Assembly: GCF_009600885.1 (NCBI RefSeq) | Contig: NZ_VCLA01000196.1 | Coordinates: 1 to 52,578, forward strand | DNA length: 52,578 nt | Reading direction: 5' to 3' | Source of the DNA: Streptomyces jumonjinensis | GTDB taxonomy: Bacteria > Actinomycetota > Actinomycetes > Streptomycetales > Streptomycetaceae | Part shown: positions 23,194 through 31,771 of the stretch, one piece after another | Layout: each line of letters opens with the position of its first letter | Numbering within the stretch: the first letter of the stretch is position 1 | Made by a program: the position numbers and the translations under genes | Notes under the pieces: model-generated | The model's database searches: none | What the model saw: only the letters and a program-made list of their open reading frames with translations | Told to the model about the DNA's origin: nothing

Positions 23194-24309
23194 ATGGAGC
23201 GGACTGCCGCACTCCGACTGGACGCGGAGTGGAGCAGGGTCAGATCCGGCAGAGCCGGATTCCCGACGGGTGAACGCGAACGGCTGCTCAGAGATCTGAT
23301 CGCCGCCCTCACCCCGCACGCCGAGCAGGAGCTCCCGCTCGCCGCCAGACTGAGCCTGCGCTACGCCGACCTCGCCCGCCACCACTTCGACGCGGGCCGC
23401 CGCACGGAAGCGCTCACCGCCGCCCAGGAGGCCGTCCGGCGCTGCGCCGAGCCCGCGCGGCACGACCCGGAGCACGCCCGCTGGTACGCCAAGGCCCTGA
23501 TCAGCCAGGCCGTCTATCTCGCCGAACCGCTCAGCGACGAGCTGGGCATGCCCCGGTACGCCTTCCAGCCCACGGGCGACCGCCCGTCCGCCGCCGTCCG
23601 CGCGGACGGGCTCGCGGCGCTGGCCGCCACCCGGCGCGCGATGGAGATCTGGGAGGGCCTGGACCGGCGCGATCCCCGCAACCGGAAGGGGCTCGCCCAC
23701 TCCCGCGCCTTCCTCGGCGACCGGCTGGAGGAGCTGGGCGACCCCGTGGAGGCGGCGGCCTGGACGGTACGCGCCGAGCGGGAGTTCCATGAGCTGTACG
23801 CCTGTCCCGAGGCGCGTGAGTCGCTGCACACCATGGCGCTGGAGCACCTCGGCGATCAGCTCGAACGGAGACTGCGGCGCTGCCCCTTCGGCGGCGGGCT
23901 GACCCGGCTGCACGCGCAGGGGCTGATCCCGGAGCGGCTGCTGTCGCTGGCGGTGGTGGCCGCCCGGATCGAGGGGGTGGAGCCGGAGGCGATCGCCGGG
24001 GGGCTGCGCATGGACGTCGCCGAGGTGCGGCGGATTCTGCGGGCCCGCTCCTGGCGGGCGGTGTGGCGGTTCGACGTCCGGGAGGCGGCGGGCACGCCCT
24101 GGACCCCGATGGCGTATCCCTGGCGCGGGACGGACGCGGTCACCGATCGCAGCGCGGCGGCGGTGGCGGCCGATCTGACCGACGCCTTCCTCAACGCGCC
24201 GGACCGGCCGCCGGAGTCGGCGCACTGGCGGATCGCCGTGTGGTGGGAGGAGGAGGACCAGCTCGACGGCTCGCACTTCCGCCGCACCCACGCCCCGCCG
24301 GGGCTCTGA
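23194..24309 (+). CDS. Helical repeat-like protein of unknown function, 371 aa
   Basis: I cannot name this protein. It starts MERTAALRLDAEWSRVRSGR behind GGGAGGGG. The first half reads like TPR helices: LAARLSLRYADLARHHFDAG, RTEALTAAQEAVRRCAEPAR, ARWYAKALISQAVYLAEPL, then ATRRAMEIWEGLDRRDPRNR and FLGDRLEELGDPVEAAAWTV. The middle has an HTH-like stretch (IEGVEPEAIAGGLRMDVAEV). The end is acidic and Trp-rich (HWRIAVWWEEEDQLDGSHF). There is no signal peptide or membrane helix. It could be a signalling or scaffold protein. It lies between the ABC pair and ctaA, on the same strand. Confidence 0.8.
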   Translation: MERTAALRLDAEWSRVRSGRAGFPTGERERLLRDLIAALTPHAEQELPLAARLSLRYADLARHHFDAGRRTEALTAAQEAVRRCAEPARHDPEHARWYAKALISQAVYLAEPLSDELGMPRYAFQPTGDRPSAAVRADGLAALAATRRAMEIWEGLDRRDPRNRKGLAHSRAFLGDRLEELGDPVEAAAWTVRAEREFHELYACPEARESLHTMALEHLGDQLERRLRRCPFGGGLTRLHAQGLIPERLLSLAVVAARIEGVEPEAIAGGLRMDVAEVRRILRARSWRAVWRFDVREAAGTPWTPMAYPWRGTDAVTDRSAAAVAADLTDAFLNAPDRPPESAHWRIAVWWEEEDQLDGSHFRRTHAPPGL

Positions 24310-24319
24310 GCGCCGGGCG

Positions 24320-24381
24320 GAGAGCCGCGGGCCCCGGGCGCGGACCTTGAGCGAAGAGCCGCCGGCCCCGGGCGAAGGACC
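24320..24381. repeat. Imperfect ~28-bp direct repeat
   Basis: Two copies of AGAGCCGC-c/g-GGCCCCGGGCG, near 24320 and 24354, in the 128-bp gap before ctaA. Confidence 0.6.
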
Positions 24382-24454
24382 GCGAACCCCGACCGCCGAC
24401 CCCTCGCCGGAGCCCTTTCCCACCCCCTAGTGAAAACATGCACAAGGCCCGTCC

Positions 24455-24460
24455 TACGAT
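24455..24460 (+). promoter_or_regulatory. Candidate -10 (TACGAT) of leaderless ctaA
   Basis: TACGAT, then 7 nt and the GTG at 24468. No ribosome binding site. An ATG overlaps the -10 itself (24459), so translation from it would need an upstream promoter. Confidence 0.45.
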
Positions 24461-24467
24461 GGAGCCC

Positions 24468-25427
24468 GTGCAGACCCCCCTCGCTCTCATCGCCCAGCGC
24501 TGGACTCCCGCCCCCGGGACGCTCCGGCGAGCGGCGCTCTCCGCAGTGGTGATGAGCGTGCTCATCATCGTCACCGGCGGCGCGGTCCGGCTGACCGGCT
24601 CCGGCCTCGGCTGCGACACCTGGCCCAAGTGCACGGACGACAGTCTCTTCGCCACACCCGAGCAGGGACTGCACGGCGCCATCGAGTTCGGCAACCGGCT
24701 GCTGACCTACGTCCTGTCGGCCGCGGTCGGCTGGGCGATCATCGCGGCCCGCTCCACCAAGCCGCGCCGCCGGGGACTGACCCGGCTGGGCTGGGCGCAG
24801 TTCTGGATCGTGGTGAGCAACGCCGTGCTCGGCGGCATCACCGTCTGGGCGGGGCTCAACCCCTGGACCGTCGCGGGACACTTCATCGCCGCCAACGCGC
24901 TGCTCACGGTCGCCGTGATCACCTGGCACCGGACGGGCGAGGGCGATGAGCCGCCCCGTCCCCGGGTGCCGCGCCCGGTCCGCAGACTCGGCTGGGCGAT
25001 CGTCGCCGTCTCCGGGGCGCTCATCGTCCTCGGCACGGGGGTGACCGGTTCGGGCAAGCACGCCGGTGACAGCAGCGATGTCCCCAGGATGCCGTGGGAC
25101 TGGGCGAACGCCGCCCATCTGCATGCCGCGTCCGCCTGGGTCGTGTGCGCGCTCGCGCTCGCGATGTGGCTGGTGCTGCGGGTGGCCGACGCGCCGGACG
25201 ACATCCGGGCCCGCGCCCGCGAGCTGCTGATCGTGCTGCTGGCGCAGGGCGGCATCGGCTATCTCCAGTACTTCACCGGGGTGCCGGAGATCCTGGTCGG
25301 CGCGCATATGCTCGGCTCCGCGCTGATGTGGATCGCGGTGGTACGGCTGGCGCTGAGCCTGCGCGAACGCCCGCTCGCCCCGGCCGCGGTCCCGGCTCCC
25401 GCCGGTCCCTCCCTCTCCCGGGTCTAG
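24468..25427 (+). CDS. ctaA: Heme A synthase (COX15/CtaA family)
   Basis: 319-aa membrane enzyme that oxidises heme O to heme A for cytochrome aa3 oxidase. Eight transmembrane helices in two pseudo-repeated halves. Four heme-ligand histidines are in place: GLHGAIEFGNR, VAGHFIAAN, AAHLHAASAW and VGAHMLGSAL. The first loop has the Cys pair CDTWPKC. The GTG at 24468 was preferred to in-frame ATGs at 24438 and 24459 because of the leaderless -10. The last ~20 residues are Ala/Pro-rich. Its partner ctaB is 2.8 kb downstream on the other strand. Confidence 0.95.
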   Translation: MQTPLALIAQRWTPAPGTLRRAALSAVVMSVLIIVTGGAVRLTGSGLGCDTWPKCTDDSLFATPEQGLHGAIEFGNRLLTYVLSAAVGWAIIAARSTKPRRRGLTRLGWAQFWIVVSNAVLGGITVWAGLNPWTVAGHFIAANALLTVAVITWHRTGEGDEPPRPRVPRPVRRLGWAIVAVSGALIVLGTGVTGSGKHAGDSSDVPRMPWDWANAAHLHAASAWVVCALALAMWLVLRVADAPDDIRARARELLIVLLAQGGIGYLQYFTGVPEILVGAHMLGSALMWIAVVRLALSLRERPLAPAAVPAPAGPSLSRV

Positions 25428-25448
25428 GTCCCGTCTGTCCGCCGTGTC

Positions 25449-25626
25449 CTAGGGAGTGTCTTCAAAGTAGCGTCGTCCGCCCGGAGGGCGGGTCTGGCGG
25501 GGTCTGGTGTCGTGCATCGCAAGGCGGAGGAGGGAGCCACTGCGGAGCATTGGCGACTGACGACAACGCGGCGAGGTGCGGTGCCAGGGCCCGGCGGACA
25601 GACGGGACTTTGAAGACACGACCTAG
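25449..25626. mobile_element. 178-bp MITE-like element with terminal inverted repeats
   Basis: The ends are GTGTCTTCAAAGT (25456-25468) and its exact complement (25607-25619). With the flanking CTAGG-nn the inverted repeat grows to 20 bp with two mismatches. CTAG on both outer edges could be a target duplication of the kind made by IS5-family elements. No transposase is encoded; internal sequence is GC-rich, with a streptomycete-type stretch around 25515-25545. It fills the space between ctaA and the amidohydrolase-like gene. Confidence 0.65.
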
Positions 25627-25653
25627 CCCACCGCCCGCCGGGGCCGGGCGGGC

Positions 25654-26781
25654 TCAGCCCTGGCCCGCCGACTCGGGCGGGCCGTCGCCCAGGCCGTAGA
25701 TCCGCCGGGCGTTGCCCGCCGCGATCATCCCGGCGACCCGGTCCGCGTCCGCCCGCGCCCACGCGCCGTCGGCGACGAACCCGCCGAGCACCCGCGCCAC
25801 CGCCTCCCGGAATATTCGCGCGGCCACCACATGGAGCTCCGGCAGCCCCCGTGCGCCGCTGGAGAACAGCAGCTTCCCGAACGGCGCGAGCTCCAGGGTC
25901 TCCGCGAGCACCGCCGCCGCCCGGGCCCCGGTGTGGACGAGGGCATGGCCCAGATCGGCGTACACATGGGGGAAGGCGCCCGCCAGCTGGGCCGCCCGGC
26001 GGTGGTGCGGATAGCCGTGCAGCAGCACCAGATCGGCGCCGAGGCCCATGGTCGCTGCGGCGAAGTCGGCGATCGGCAGCGGGTCCCCGTCGTCCAGCCG
26101 GAGCTGGACCGGCAGTCCGGTGGCGACGGCGATCCAGAGCACATGCCGGATGAGCACGGGGTCGGTGAGACGGTCACCCGTACGGCGGCCGGCCAGCCAG
26201 CGCCCGGCCGCGCCGCGCACCGTCCCGGGCCCCGGCGCCCTCGGGTCGAGGGCGAGCCCCTGGCGTACGGCCGCGGCCGAGGTGAACGCGACGGCGGAGG
26301 CGGCGGCGGTGTGCACGGCCTCGGCGAGGCCGGCGAGAAACTCCGCGACGGTGCCGGAGGCGTCGGCGGCCCGCTCGGCGAGGAGCTCCAGCGGGACGAT
26401 CTCCCGGGCCTCGGCCGCTCCGGCGGCGGCGAGCTCCGACGGTTCGGTGAGCTCGGACGGTTCGGTGAGCGGGCCGCCTGATCCGGTGTGCACCAGATAG
26501 ACGGAGATCCCGCTGCCCCGGAGCAGCCGTCTGCCCGCCTCCAGCGCGCCGAGCTCACGCCGCCGGGCGAGATAGCGGGCGGGCGGGCAGTGTGGTTCGA
26601 GTCCCAGCAGGGGCGGGCACCAGCGCCGTACCGCGAAACCCTTCTGGGTGTCGAAGAAGGTGGTGCCGGGGGCCGGCGGCCCCGCCGCGCCCCCGAGCCG
26701 GGCCTCGAAGGTGCCGATGCCCAGCTCGGTGCGGAGCACTCCATGGCAGTGCTGGTCCACCAGGGCGGGGACGTCGGTCAT
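25654..26781 (-). CDS. Amidohydrolase-like protein with an altered metal site
   Basis: 375 aa, starting MTDVPALVDQHCHGVLRTEL behind GGGAG. The TIM-barrel amidohydrolase fold is suggested by the N-terminal H-x-H (DQHCHG), LVLLHGYPHHRRAAQLAGAF with a metal-type His, VYADLGHALVH, and LLFSSGARGLPELH, which corresponds to the family's F-G-S-D-A motif near the C-terminus. In that motif the metal-binding Asp is Gly here (S-S-G-A). The PEL after it resembles FluG/glutamine synthetase-linked amidohydrolases. A short internal duplication (LTEPSE LTEPSE) lies near residue 115. The C-terminus ends in NARRIYGLG, typical for the family. Activity is therefore uncertain. Confidence 0.8.
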   Translation of the reverse strand: MTDVPALVDQHCHGVLRTELGIGTFEARLGGAAGPPAPGTTFFDTQKGFAVRRWCPPLLGLEPHCPPARYLARRRELGALEAGRRLLRGSGISVYLVHTGSGGPLTEPSELTEPSELAAAGAAEAREIVPLELLAERAADASGTVAEFLAGLAEAVHTAAASAVAFTSAAAVRQGLALDPRAPGPGTVRGAAGRWLAGRRTGDRLTDPVLIRHVLWIAVATGLPVQLRLDDGDPLPIADFAAATMGLGADLVLLHGYPHHRRAAQLAGAFPHVYADLGHALVHTGARAAAVLAETLELAPFGKLLFSSGARGLPELHVVAARIFREAVARVLGGFVADGAWARADADRVAGMIAAGNARRIYGLGDGPPESAGQG

Positions 26782-26846
26782 CGGGGCTCCCAGTCGCGGA
26801 CAGCGCTTCCACAGTCCTAACGGGAGGTACCCCGGTGAGGTGTTGC

Positions 26847-27161
26847 TCAGCCGTTGGAGGGGCCGCCGAGCTGAATGCCGGCCATCCGGGTCCACTCGTA
26901 GGGGCCGGTGCGGACCCTGGCGGCGAACTCCCCGTCGAAGGACTCGTGCAGGGTGAGCCCGGCCCGCTCCGCCGCGGCGGCGGCGATGTCATGGCTGGGG
27001 GCGACGAGATCTCCCCAGTCGCCGTCCGCGCCGACCAGGACGATCCGGGTGCCGGCCTGGCCGAGATAGGCGAGCTGCCCCTCGGCGCCGCCGTGGGCCT
27101 TGGCGAAGGCGTCGATCTCCCGGGCGAGCTTGGCGGCCCTGCGCTGCTTGGTGTCTGCCAT
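26847..27161 (-). CDS. Conserved small protein of unknown function, 104 aa
   Basis: Starts MADTKQRRAAKLAREIDAFA with a basic N-terminal helix, then AYLGQAGTRIVLVGADGDWG, DLVAPSHDIAAAAAERAGLT and a C-terminal WTRMAGIQLGG. It reads as a single alpha/beta domain without known motif. TAGCAT ends 7 nt before the ATG at 27161 and no ribosome binding site is seen, so the mRNA is probably leaderless. It lies between ctaB and the amidohydrolase-like gene, all on -. Confidence 0.8.
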   Translation of the reverse strand: MADTKQRRAAKLAREIDAFAKAHGGAEGQLAYLGQAGTRIVLVGADGDWGDLVAPSHDIAAAAAERAGLTLHESFDGEFAARVRTGPYEWTRMAGIQLGGPSNG

Positions 27162-27168
27162 GATCGCG

Positions 27169-27174
27169 ATGCTA
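27169..27174 (-). promoter_or_regulatory. Candidate -10 (TAGCAT) of the 104-aa gene
   Basis: TAGCAT, 7 nt, ATG at 27161: leaderless spacing. Confidence 0.4.
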
Positions 27175-27274
27175 CTCGCGGGTACGGCGGGCGGACCATG
27201 GCCCGGACACGTGGTGTGGGCCACTGGGGGAAGCACGCCGGAGGCCGGGGCCGCTACTTCAGGAAGGAGGGCGG

Positions 27275-28249
27275 CTACTTCAGGAAGGGGTCCACCGCCA
27301 CCGCCACGAAGAGCAGCGACACATAGGTGATCGACCAGTGGAAGAGCCGCATCTCCTTGAGCTTGCCGCCGGTCACGCCCGCCTTGGCGCGGGACTGGAG
27401 GGCGTGTGCCTCCCAGAGCCACCAGCCGCCGGTGGCCAGCGCCACCGTCGTGTAGAACCAGCCGGTGTAGCCGAGCGGGGTGAGCAGCAGCGATACGGCG
27501 ACCATCACCCAGCTGTAGAGGACGATCTGGCGGGCCACCACCCGGTTGGACGCGACCACCGGCAGCATCGGGACGCCGACCCGGGCGTAGTCCTCCTTGA
27601 CCTTCATCGACAGCGGCCAGTAGTGCGGCGGCGTCCAGAAGAAGATGACCAGGAAGAGGATGACCGCGGCCCACGACACCGAGTCGGTGACGGCGGACCA
27701 GCCGATGAGCACCGGCATACAGCCCGCGATGCCGCCCCACACGATGTTCTGCGAGGTGCGCCGCTTGAGGATCATCGTGTAGACGACGACGTAGAAGAGC
27801 AGCGCGCCGAGCGCGAGCCAGGCGGAGAGCCAGTTGACGAGCAGTCCGAACCAGAGCGTGGAGACCACCGCGAGGGTGATGCCGAAGACCAGGGCCTCAC
27901 GCGGCGAGACCATCCCGGTGACCAGCGGTCGCTGGGAGGTGCGGTCCATCATCGCGTCGATGTCGCGGTCGATGTACATGTTGAGCGCGTTGGCGCCGCC
28001 GGCGGAGAGATAGCCGCCGAGGCAGGTGGCCAGCACCAGCCACAGATCGGGCACCCCTTGCGCGGCGAGGAACATCACCGGCACTGTAGTGATCAGCAGC
28101 AGTTCGATGATCCGCGGCTTGGTCAGCGCTACGAATGCCTTGACGCGGGCCCCGAACGGCCGGTTGACCGGGCTCGTCCCGAGCTCCCCCGGGACCCCAG
28201 GGGTGTGGGAGGTACCCCCACCCGCTGGACGGGATTCGACGGCCGTCAC
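27275..28249 (-). CDS. ctaB: Protoheme IX farnesyltransferase (heme O synthase)
   Basis: 324-aa UbiA-family membrane enzyme that adds farnesyl to heme B, giving heme O, the substrate of CtaA. The first Asp-rich motif is NMYIDRDIDAMMDRTSQRPL (N-x3-D-x3-D), and the second conserved loop is KEDYARVGVPMLPVVA. Eight to nine transmembrane helices. The start is a GTG at 28249 with AGGGG upstream; the GTG at 28255 is also possible. Residues about 8-23 are encoded by a repeat-like insertion (see 28181). The gene is divergent from tkt across 271 bp. Confidence 0.94.
   Translation of the reverse strand: MTAVESRPAGGGTSHTPGVPGELGTSPVNRPFGARVKAFVALTKPRIIELLLITTVPVMFLAAQGVPDLWLVLATCLGGYLSAGGANALNMYIDRDIDAMMDRTSQRPLVTGMVSPREALVFGITLAVVSTLWFGLLVNWLSAWLALGALLFYVVVYTMILKRRTSQNIVWGGIAGCMPVLIGWSAVTDSVSWAAVILFLVIFFWTPPHYWPLSMKVKEDYARVGVPMLPVVASNRVVARQIVLYSWVMVAVSLLLTPLGYTGWFYTTVALATGGWWLWEAHALQSRAKAGVTGGKLKEMRLFHWSITYVSLLFVAVAVDPFLK
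28181..28228. repeat. REP-like palindromic repeat inside the ctaB 5' coding region
   Basis: GC-rich sequence with nested dyads (ACCCC-A-GGGGT at 28194-28204, and GTGGG/CCCAC-type pairing just after it). It encodes the Gly/Pro-rich N-terminal stretch of CtaB, RPAGGGTSHTPGVPGELG. It resembles intergenic palindromes common in Streptomyces. The 271-bp ctaB-tkt gap itself holds both promoters, which I could not place reliably. Confidence 0.45.
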
Positions 28250-28520
28250 GCACACCCCTGACAGAGACTCCCAGCAAGCCCCGGGCACCTGCGGACATCC
28301 AGCCGACCCGGTGAAGACTTGCGCGTACGACGCCACTGTAGAGGCTGCCCGTGTGCCGCCCCGCACGGGGGTGGGTCGTGTTGAGCCGCGCTCCCCTCCC
28401 CCGCGCGTCAGCGCTTGGACAGGCCGCCGCCCCCGTCGCGGGTAGGCTCGACAGGGCCCGGTGCTTTCCGTGTTCACCGGGGCACGACATGGAGTATGTG
28501 GAGAGGAGCCCTGACCCAGG

Positions 28521-30608
28521 GTGAGCAGCAAGCCGACCACCACAGACCTTGAGTGGACCGATCTGGACCAGCGGGCCGTCGATACCGCCCGCGTCCTGGC
28601 CATGGATTCCGTACAGAAGGTCGGCAACGGCCACCCCGGTACGGCCATGAGTCTCGCGCCCGCCGCCTACGTTCTGTTCCAGAAGCTGATGCGCCATGAT
28701 CCCGCGGACGCGGACTGGACCGGCCGTGACCGGTTCGTCCTGTCGGCGGGGCACTCGTCGCTGACCCTCTACATCCAGCTCTACCTGGCCGGGTACGGCC
28801 TGGAGCTGGATGATCTGAAGGCGTTCCGCACCTGGGGCTCCAAGACCCCCGGCCACCCGGAGTACGGGCACACCGTGGGCGTCGAGACGACGACCGGGCC
28901 GCTGGGCCAGGGTGTCGCCAACGCCGTGGGCATGGCGATGGCCGCCCGCTACGAGCGCGGTCTGTTCGACCCGGACGCCGCGCCCGGCGCGTCGCCGTTC
29001 GACCACACGGTGTGGGCCATCGCGGGCGACGGCTGCCTCCAGGAGGGCATCTCGGCCGAGGCGTCCTCGCTGGCCGGCCACCAGAAGCTGGGCAATCTGG
29101 TGCTGCTCTGGGACGACAACCACATCTCCATCGAGGGCGACACCGAGACCGCGGTCTCCGAGGACACCCTCAAGCGGTACGAGGCGTACGGCTGGCATGT
29201 CCAGCGGGTGGCGCAGCTCCCGAACGGCGATCTGGACCCGGCGGGTCTGTACCGCGCGCTGAAGGCGGCGCAGGCCGAGACCGGGCGTCCGTCGTTCATC
29301 GCGGCGCGCTCGATCATCGCCTGGCCCGCCCCGCACGCGCAGAACACCGAGGCCGCGCACGGCTCGGCGCTGGGCGAGGAGGAGGTCGCGGCCACCAAGC
29401 GGGTCCTCGGCTTCGACCCGGAGCAGAGCTTCGAGGTCTCGGACGAGGTCATCGGGCACACCCGTGAGGCGCTGGACCGCGGCCGTGAGGTCCGGGGCGA
29501 GTGGGAGAAGACCTTCGCCGCCTGGCGCACCGCCAACCCGGAGCGGGCCGCGGAGTTCGACCGGATCCGCGCGGGCGAGCTGCCCGAGGGCTGGGAGGAG
29601 GCGCTCCCGGAGTTCGAGACCGGCAAGGGCGTGGCCACCCGTGCCGCCTCGGGCAGGGTGCTCCAGGCGCTGGGCGCGATCGTGCCCGAGCTGTGGGGCG
29701 GCTCCGCCGACCTGGCCGGCTCCAACAACACGACCATCGACAAGACGTCGTCGTTCCTGCCGGTGGGCAATCCGCTGCCGGAGGCCGACCCGTACGGCCG
29801 CACCATTCACTACGGCATCCGCGAGCACTCGATGGCGGCCGTGATGAACGGCATCGCGCTGCACGGCAACACCCGTGTCTACGGCGGCACCTTCCTGGTG
29901 TTCTCCGACTACATGCGGAACGCGGTGCGGCTCTCGGCGCTGATGCATCTGCCGGTGACCTATGTCTGGACGCATGACTCGGTCGGTCTGGGCGAGGACG
30001 GCCCGACCCATCAGCCGGTGGAGCACCTGGCGTCGCTGCGGGCCATTCCGGGGCTGAACATCGTCCGTCCGGCGGACGCCAACGAGACGGCGGTGGCCTG
30101 GCGCGAGATCCTCAAGCGGTACACCAAGGAGTTCGGTGTGGGCGCTCCGCACGGTCTGGCGCTGACCCGTCAGGGCGTGCCGACGTACGCGCGGAACGAG
30201 GACGCGGCGCGCGGCGGATATGTGCTGTTCGAGGCCGAGGGCGGTGAGGCGCAGGTCGTGCTGATCGGCACCGGTTCCGAGGTGCAGCTCGCGGTCGGGG
30301 CGCGGGAGCAGCTCCAGGCCGCCGGGGTGCCGACCCGGGTGGTCTCCATGCCGTCGGTGGAGTGGTTCGAGGAGCAGGACCAGCAGTACCGGGACTCGGT
30401 GCTGCCGCCCGCCGTGAAGGCGCGGGTCGCGGTCGAGGCGGGCATCGGGCTGACCTGGCACCGCTATGTGGGCGACGCGGGACGCATCGTGTCGCTGGAG
30501 CACTTCGGCGCTTCGGCGGACGGCAAGGTCCTGTTCCGCGAGTTCGGTTTCACGGCCGACGCGGTCGCCGCCGCCGCCCGGGAATCTCTCGAAGCCGCCG
30601 CGCGCTGA
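28521..30608 (+). CDS. tkt: Transketolase
   Basis: 695-aa thiamine diphosphate enzyme of the non-oxidative pentose phosphate pathway. N-terminal block: GNGHPGTAMSLAPAAYVLFQ. The ThDP motif is GDGCLQEGISAEASSLAGHQ with LVLLWDDN. Substrate/catalytic histidines are in SAGHSSLTLY and TTTGPLGQGV. The pyrimidine domain holds the catalytic Glu in YGIREHSMAAVMNG (about 432), and the C-terminal domain covers about 560-695. The start is a GTG at 28521 behind GAGAGGAG at longer spacing. First gene of the tkt-tal-zwf-opcA-pgl unit. Confidence 0.97.
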   Translation: MSSKPTTTDLEWTDLDQRAVDTARVLAMDSVQKVGNGHPGTAMSLAPAAYVLFQKLMRHDPADADWTGRDRFVLSAGHSSLTLYIQLYLAGYGLELDDLKAFRTWGSKTPGHPEYGHTVGVETTTGPLGQGVANAVGMAMAARYERGLFDPDAAPGASPFDHTVWAIAGDGCLQEGISAEASSLAGHQKLGNLVLLWDDNHISIEGDTETAVSEDTLKRYEAYGWHVQRVAQLPNGDLDPAGLYRALKAAQAETGRPSFIAARSIIAWPAPHAQNTEAAHGSALGEEEVAATKRVLGFDPEQSFEVSDEVIGHTREALDRGREVRGEWEKTFAAWRTANPERAAEFDRIRAGELPEGWEEALPEFETGKGVATRAASGRVLQALGAIVPELWGGSADLAGSNNTTIDKTSSFLPVGNPLPEADPYGRTIHYGIREHSMAAVMNGIALHGNTRVYGGTFLVFSDYMRNAVRLSALMHLPVTYVWTHDSVGLGEDGPTHQPVEHLASLRAIPGLNIVRPADANETAVAWREILKRYTKEFGVGAPHGLALTRQGVPTYARNEDAARGGYVLFEAEGGEAQVVLIGTGSEVQLAVGAREQLQAAGVPTRVVSMPSVEWFEEQDQQYRDSVLPPAVKARVAVEAGIGLTWHRYVGDAGRIVSLEHFGASADGKVLFREFGFTADAVAAAARESLEAAAR

Positions 30609-30647
30609 CGCCGGTATACGACTGACTACGCAGGAGATGCAATTCTC

Positions 30648-31766
30648 ATGACAGACGCACTCAAGCGCCTCTCCGACGAAGGCGTGGCGATCTGGCTCGA
30701 CGATCTTTCGCGCAAGCGGATCACCTCGGGCAATCTCGCCGAGCTGATCGATCAGCAGCATGTGGTGGGTGTGACCACCAATCCGTCGATCTTCCAGAAG
30801 GCGATCAGCGGCGGCGACGGCTATGAGCAGCAGCTCGCCGAGCTGGCCGCGCGGAAGGTGACCGTCGACGAGGCCATTCGCATGATCACGACGGCGGACG
30901 TCCGGGACGCCGCCGACATTCTGCGCCCGGTCTTCGACGCCACCGGGGGCCAGGACGGCCGGGTCTCCATCGAGGTCGACCCGCGGCTGGCCCACAACAC
31001 CACGGCGACCGTGGCCGAGGCCAAGCAGCTGGCCTGGCTGGTGGACCGCCCCAACACCCTGATCAAGATCCCGGCCACCAGGGCCGGTCTCCCCGCGATC
31101 ACCGAGACCATCGGCCTGGGCATCAGCGTCAATGTGACGCTGATCTTCTCGCTGGAGCGCTACCGCGCGGTCATGGACGCGTATCTGGCCGGCCTGGAGA
31201 AGGCCAAGGAGCGCGGTCTCGACCTCTCGCTGATCCATTCCGTGGCGTCGTTCTTCGTCTCCCGGGTGGACGCCGAGATCGACCGGCGCATCGACGCGCT
31301 GGGCACCCCGGAGGCCAAGGCGGCGCGCGGCAAGGCCGGTCTGGCCAATGCCCGGCTGGCGTACGAGGCGTACGAGGAGGTCTTCGGCTCCGAGCGCTGG
31401 GCGGCGCTGGACCGGGCGCGGGCCAATAGGCAGCGTCCGCTCTGGGCCTCGACCGGTGTGAAGGACAAGGCGTACAAGGACACGCTGTACGTGGACGAGC
31501 TGGTCGCCCCGGGCACGGTGAACACCATGCCGGAGGCCACCATGGAGGCCACCGCCGACCATGGGCAGATCACCGGCGACACGGTGCGCGGCACCTATGA
31601 CCGGTCGCGGGCCGAGCTGGCGGCCGTCGAGGCGCTCGGCATCTCGTACGACGAGGTCGTGCAGCTGCTGGAGGACGAGGGCGTCGACAAGTTCGAGTCG
31701 GCCTGGAACGACCTGCTCACCTCGACCGAGGCGGAGCTCAAGCGCCTCGCCCCCTCGGAAGGCTGA
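30648..31766 (+). CDS. tal: Transaldolase
   Basis: 372 aa, the longer actinobacterial type. The Schiff-base lysine is Lys140 in NTLIKIPATRAGLPA; the N-terminal VVGVTTNPSIFQKAI and later INVTLIFSLERY-like block (read SVNVTLIFSLERYRAV) are typical. It exchanges a dihydroxyacetone unit between sugar phosphates with transketolase. It starts 40 bp after tkt behind AGGAG (caggagatgcaattctc), and zwf follows 5 bp later. Confidence 0.97.
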   Translation: MTDALKRLSDEGVAIWLDDLSRKRITSGNLAELIDQQHVVGVTTNPSIFQKAISGGDGYEQQLAELAARKVTVDEAIRMITTADVRDAADILRPVFDATGGQDGRVSIEVDPRLAHNTTATVAEAKQLAWLVDRPNTLIKIPATRAGLPAITETIGLGISVNVTLIFSLERYRAVMDAYLAGLEKAKERGLDLSLIHSVASFFVSRVDAEIDRRIDALGTPEAKAARGKAGLANARLAYEAYEEVFGSERWAALDRARANRQRPLWASTGVKDKAYKDTLYVDELVAPGTVNTMPEATMEATADHGQITGDTVRGTYDRSRAELAAVEALGISYDEVVQLLEDEGVDKFESAWNDLLTSTEAELKRLAPSEG

Positions 31767-31771
31767 CCACC

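Noticed and set aside
25424..25762. Possible 112-aa gene on - across the MITE
   Set aside because: The reading frame is made by the element itself and overlaps the amidohydrolase-like gene.
28400..28460. Promoter of tkt (TTGGAC ... TAGGCT)
   Set aside because: The spacer would be 22 bp, too long for a normal promoter.
27897..31562. Very long open frame on - opposite tkt and tal
   Set aside because: It is the antisense of two clear enzymes; the translation is Arg/Gly/His-rich without any motif, as expected from GC-rich codon bias.
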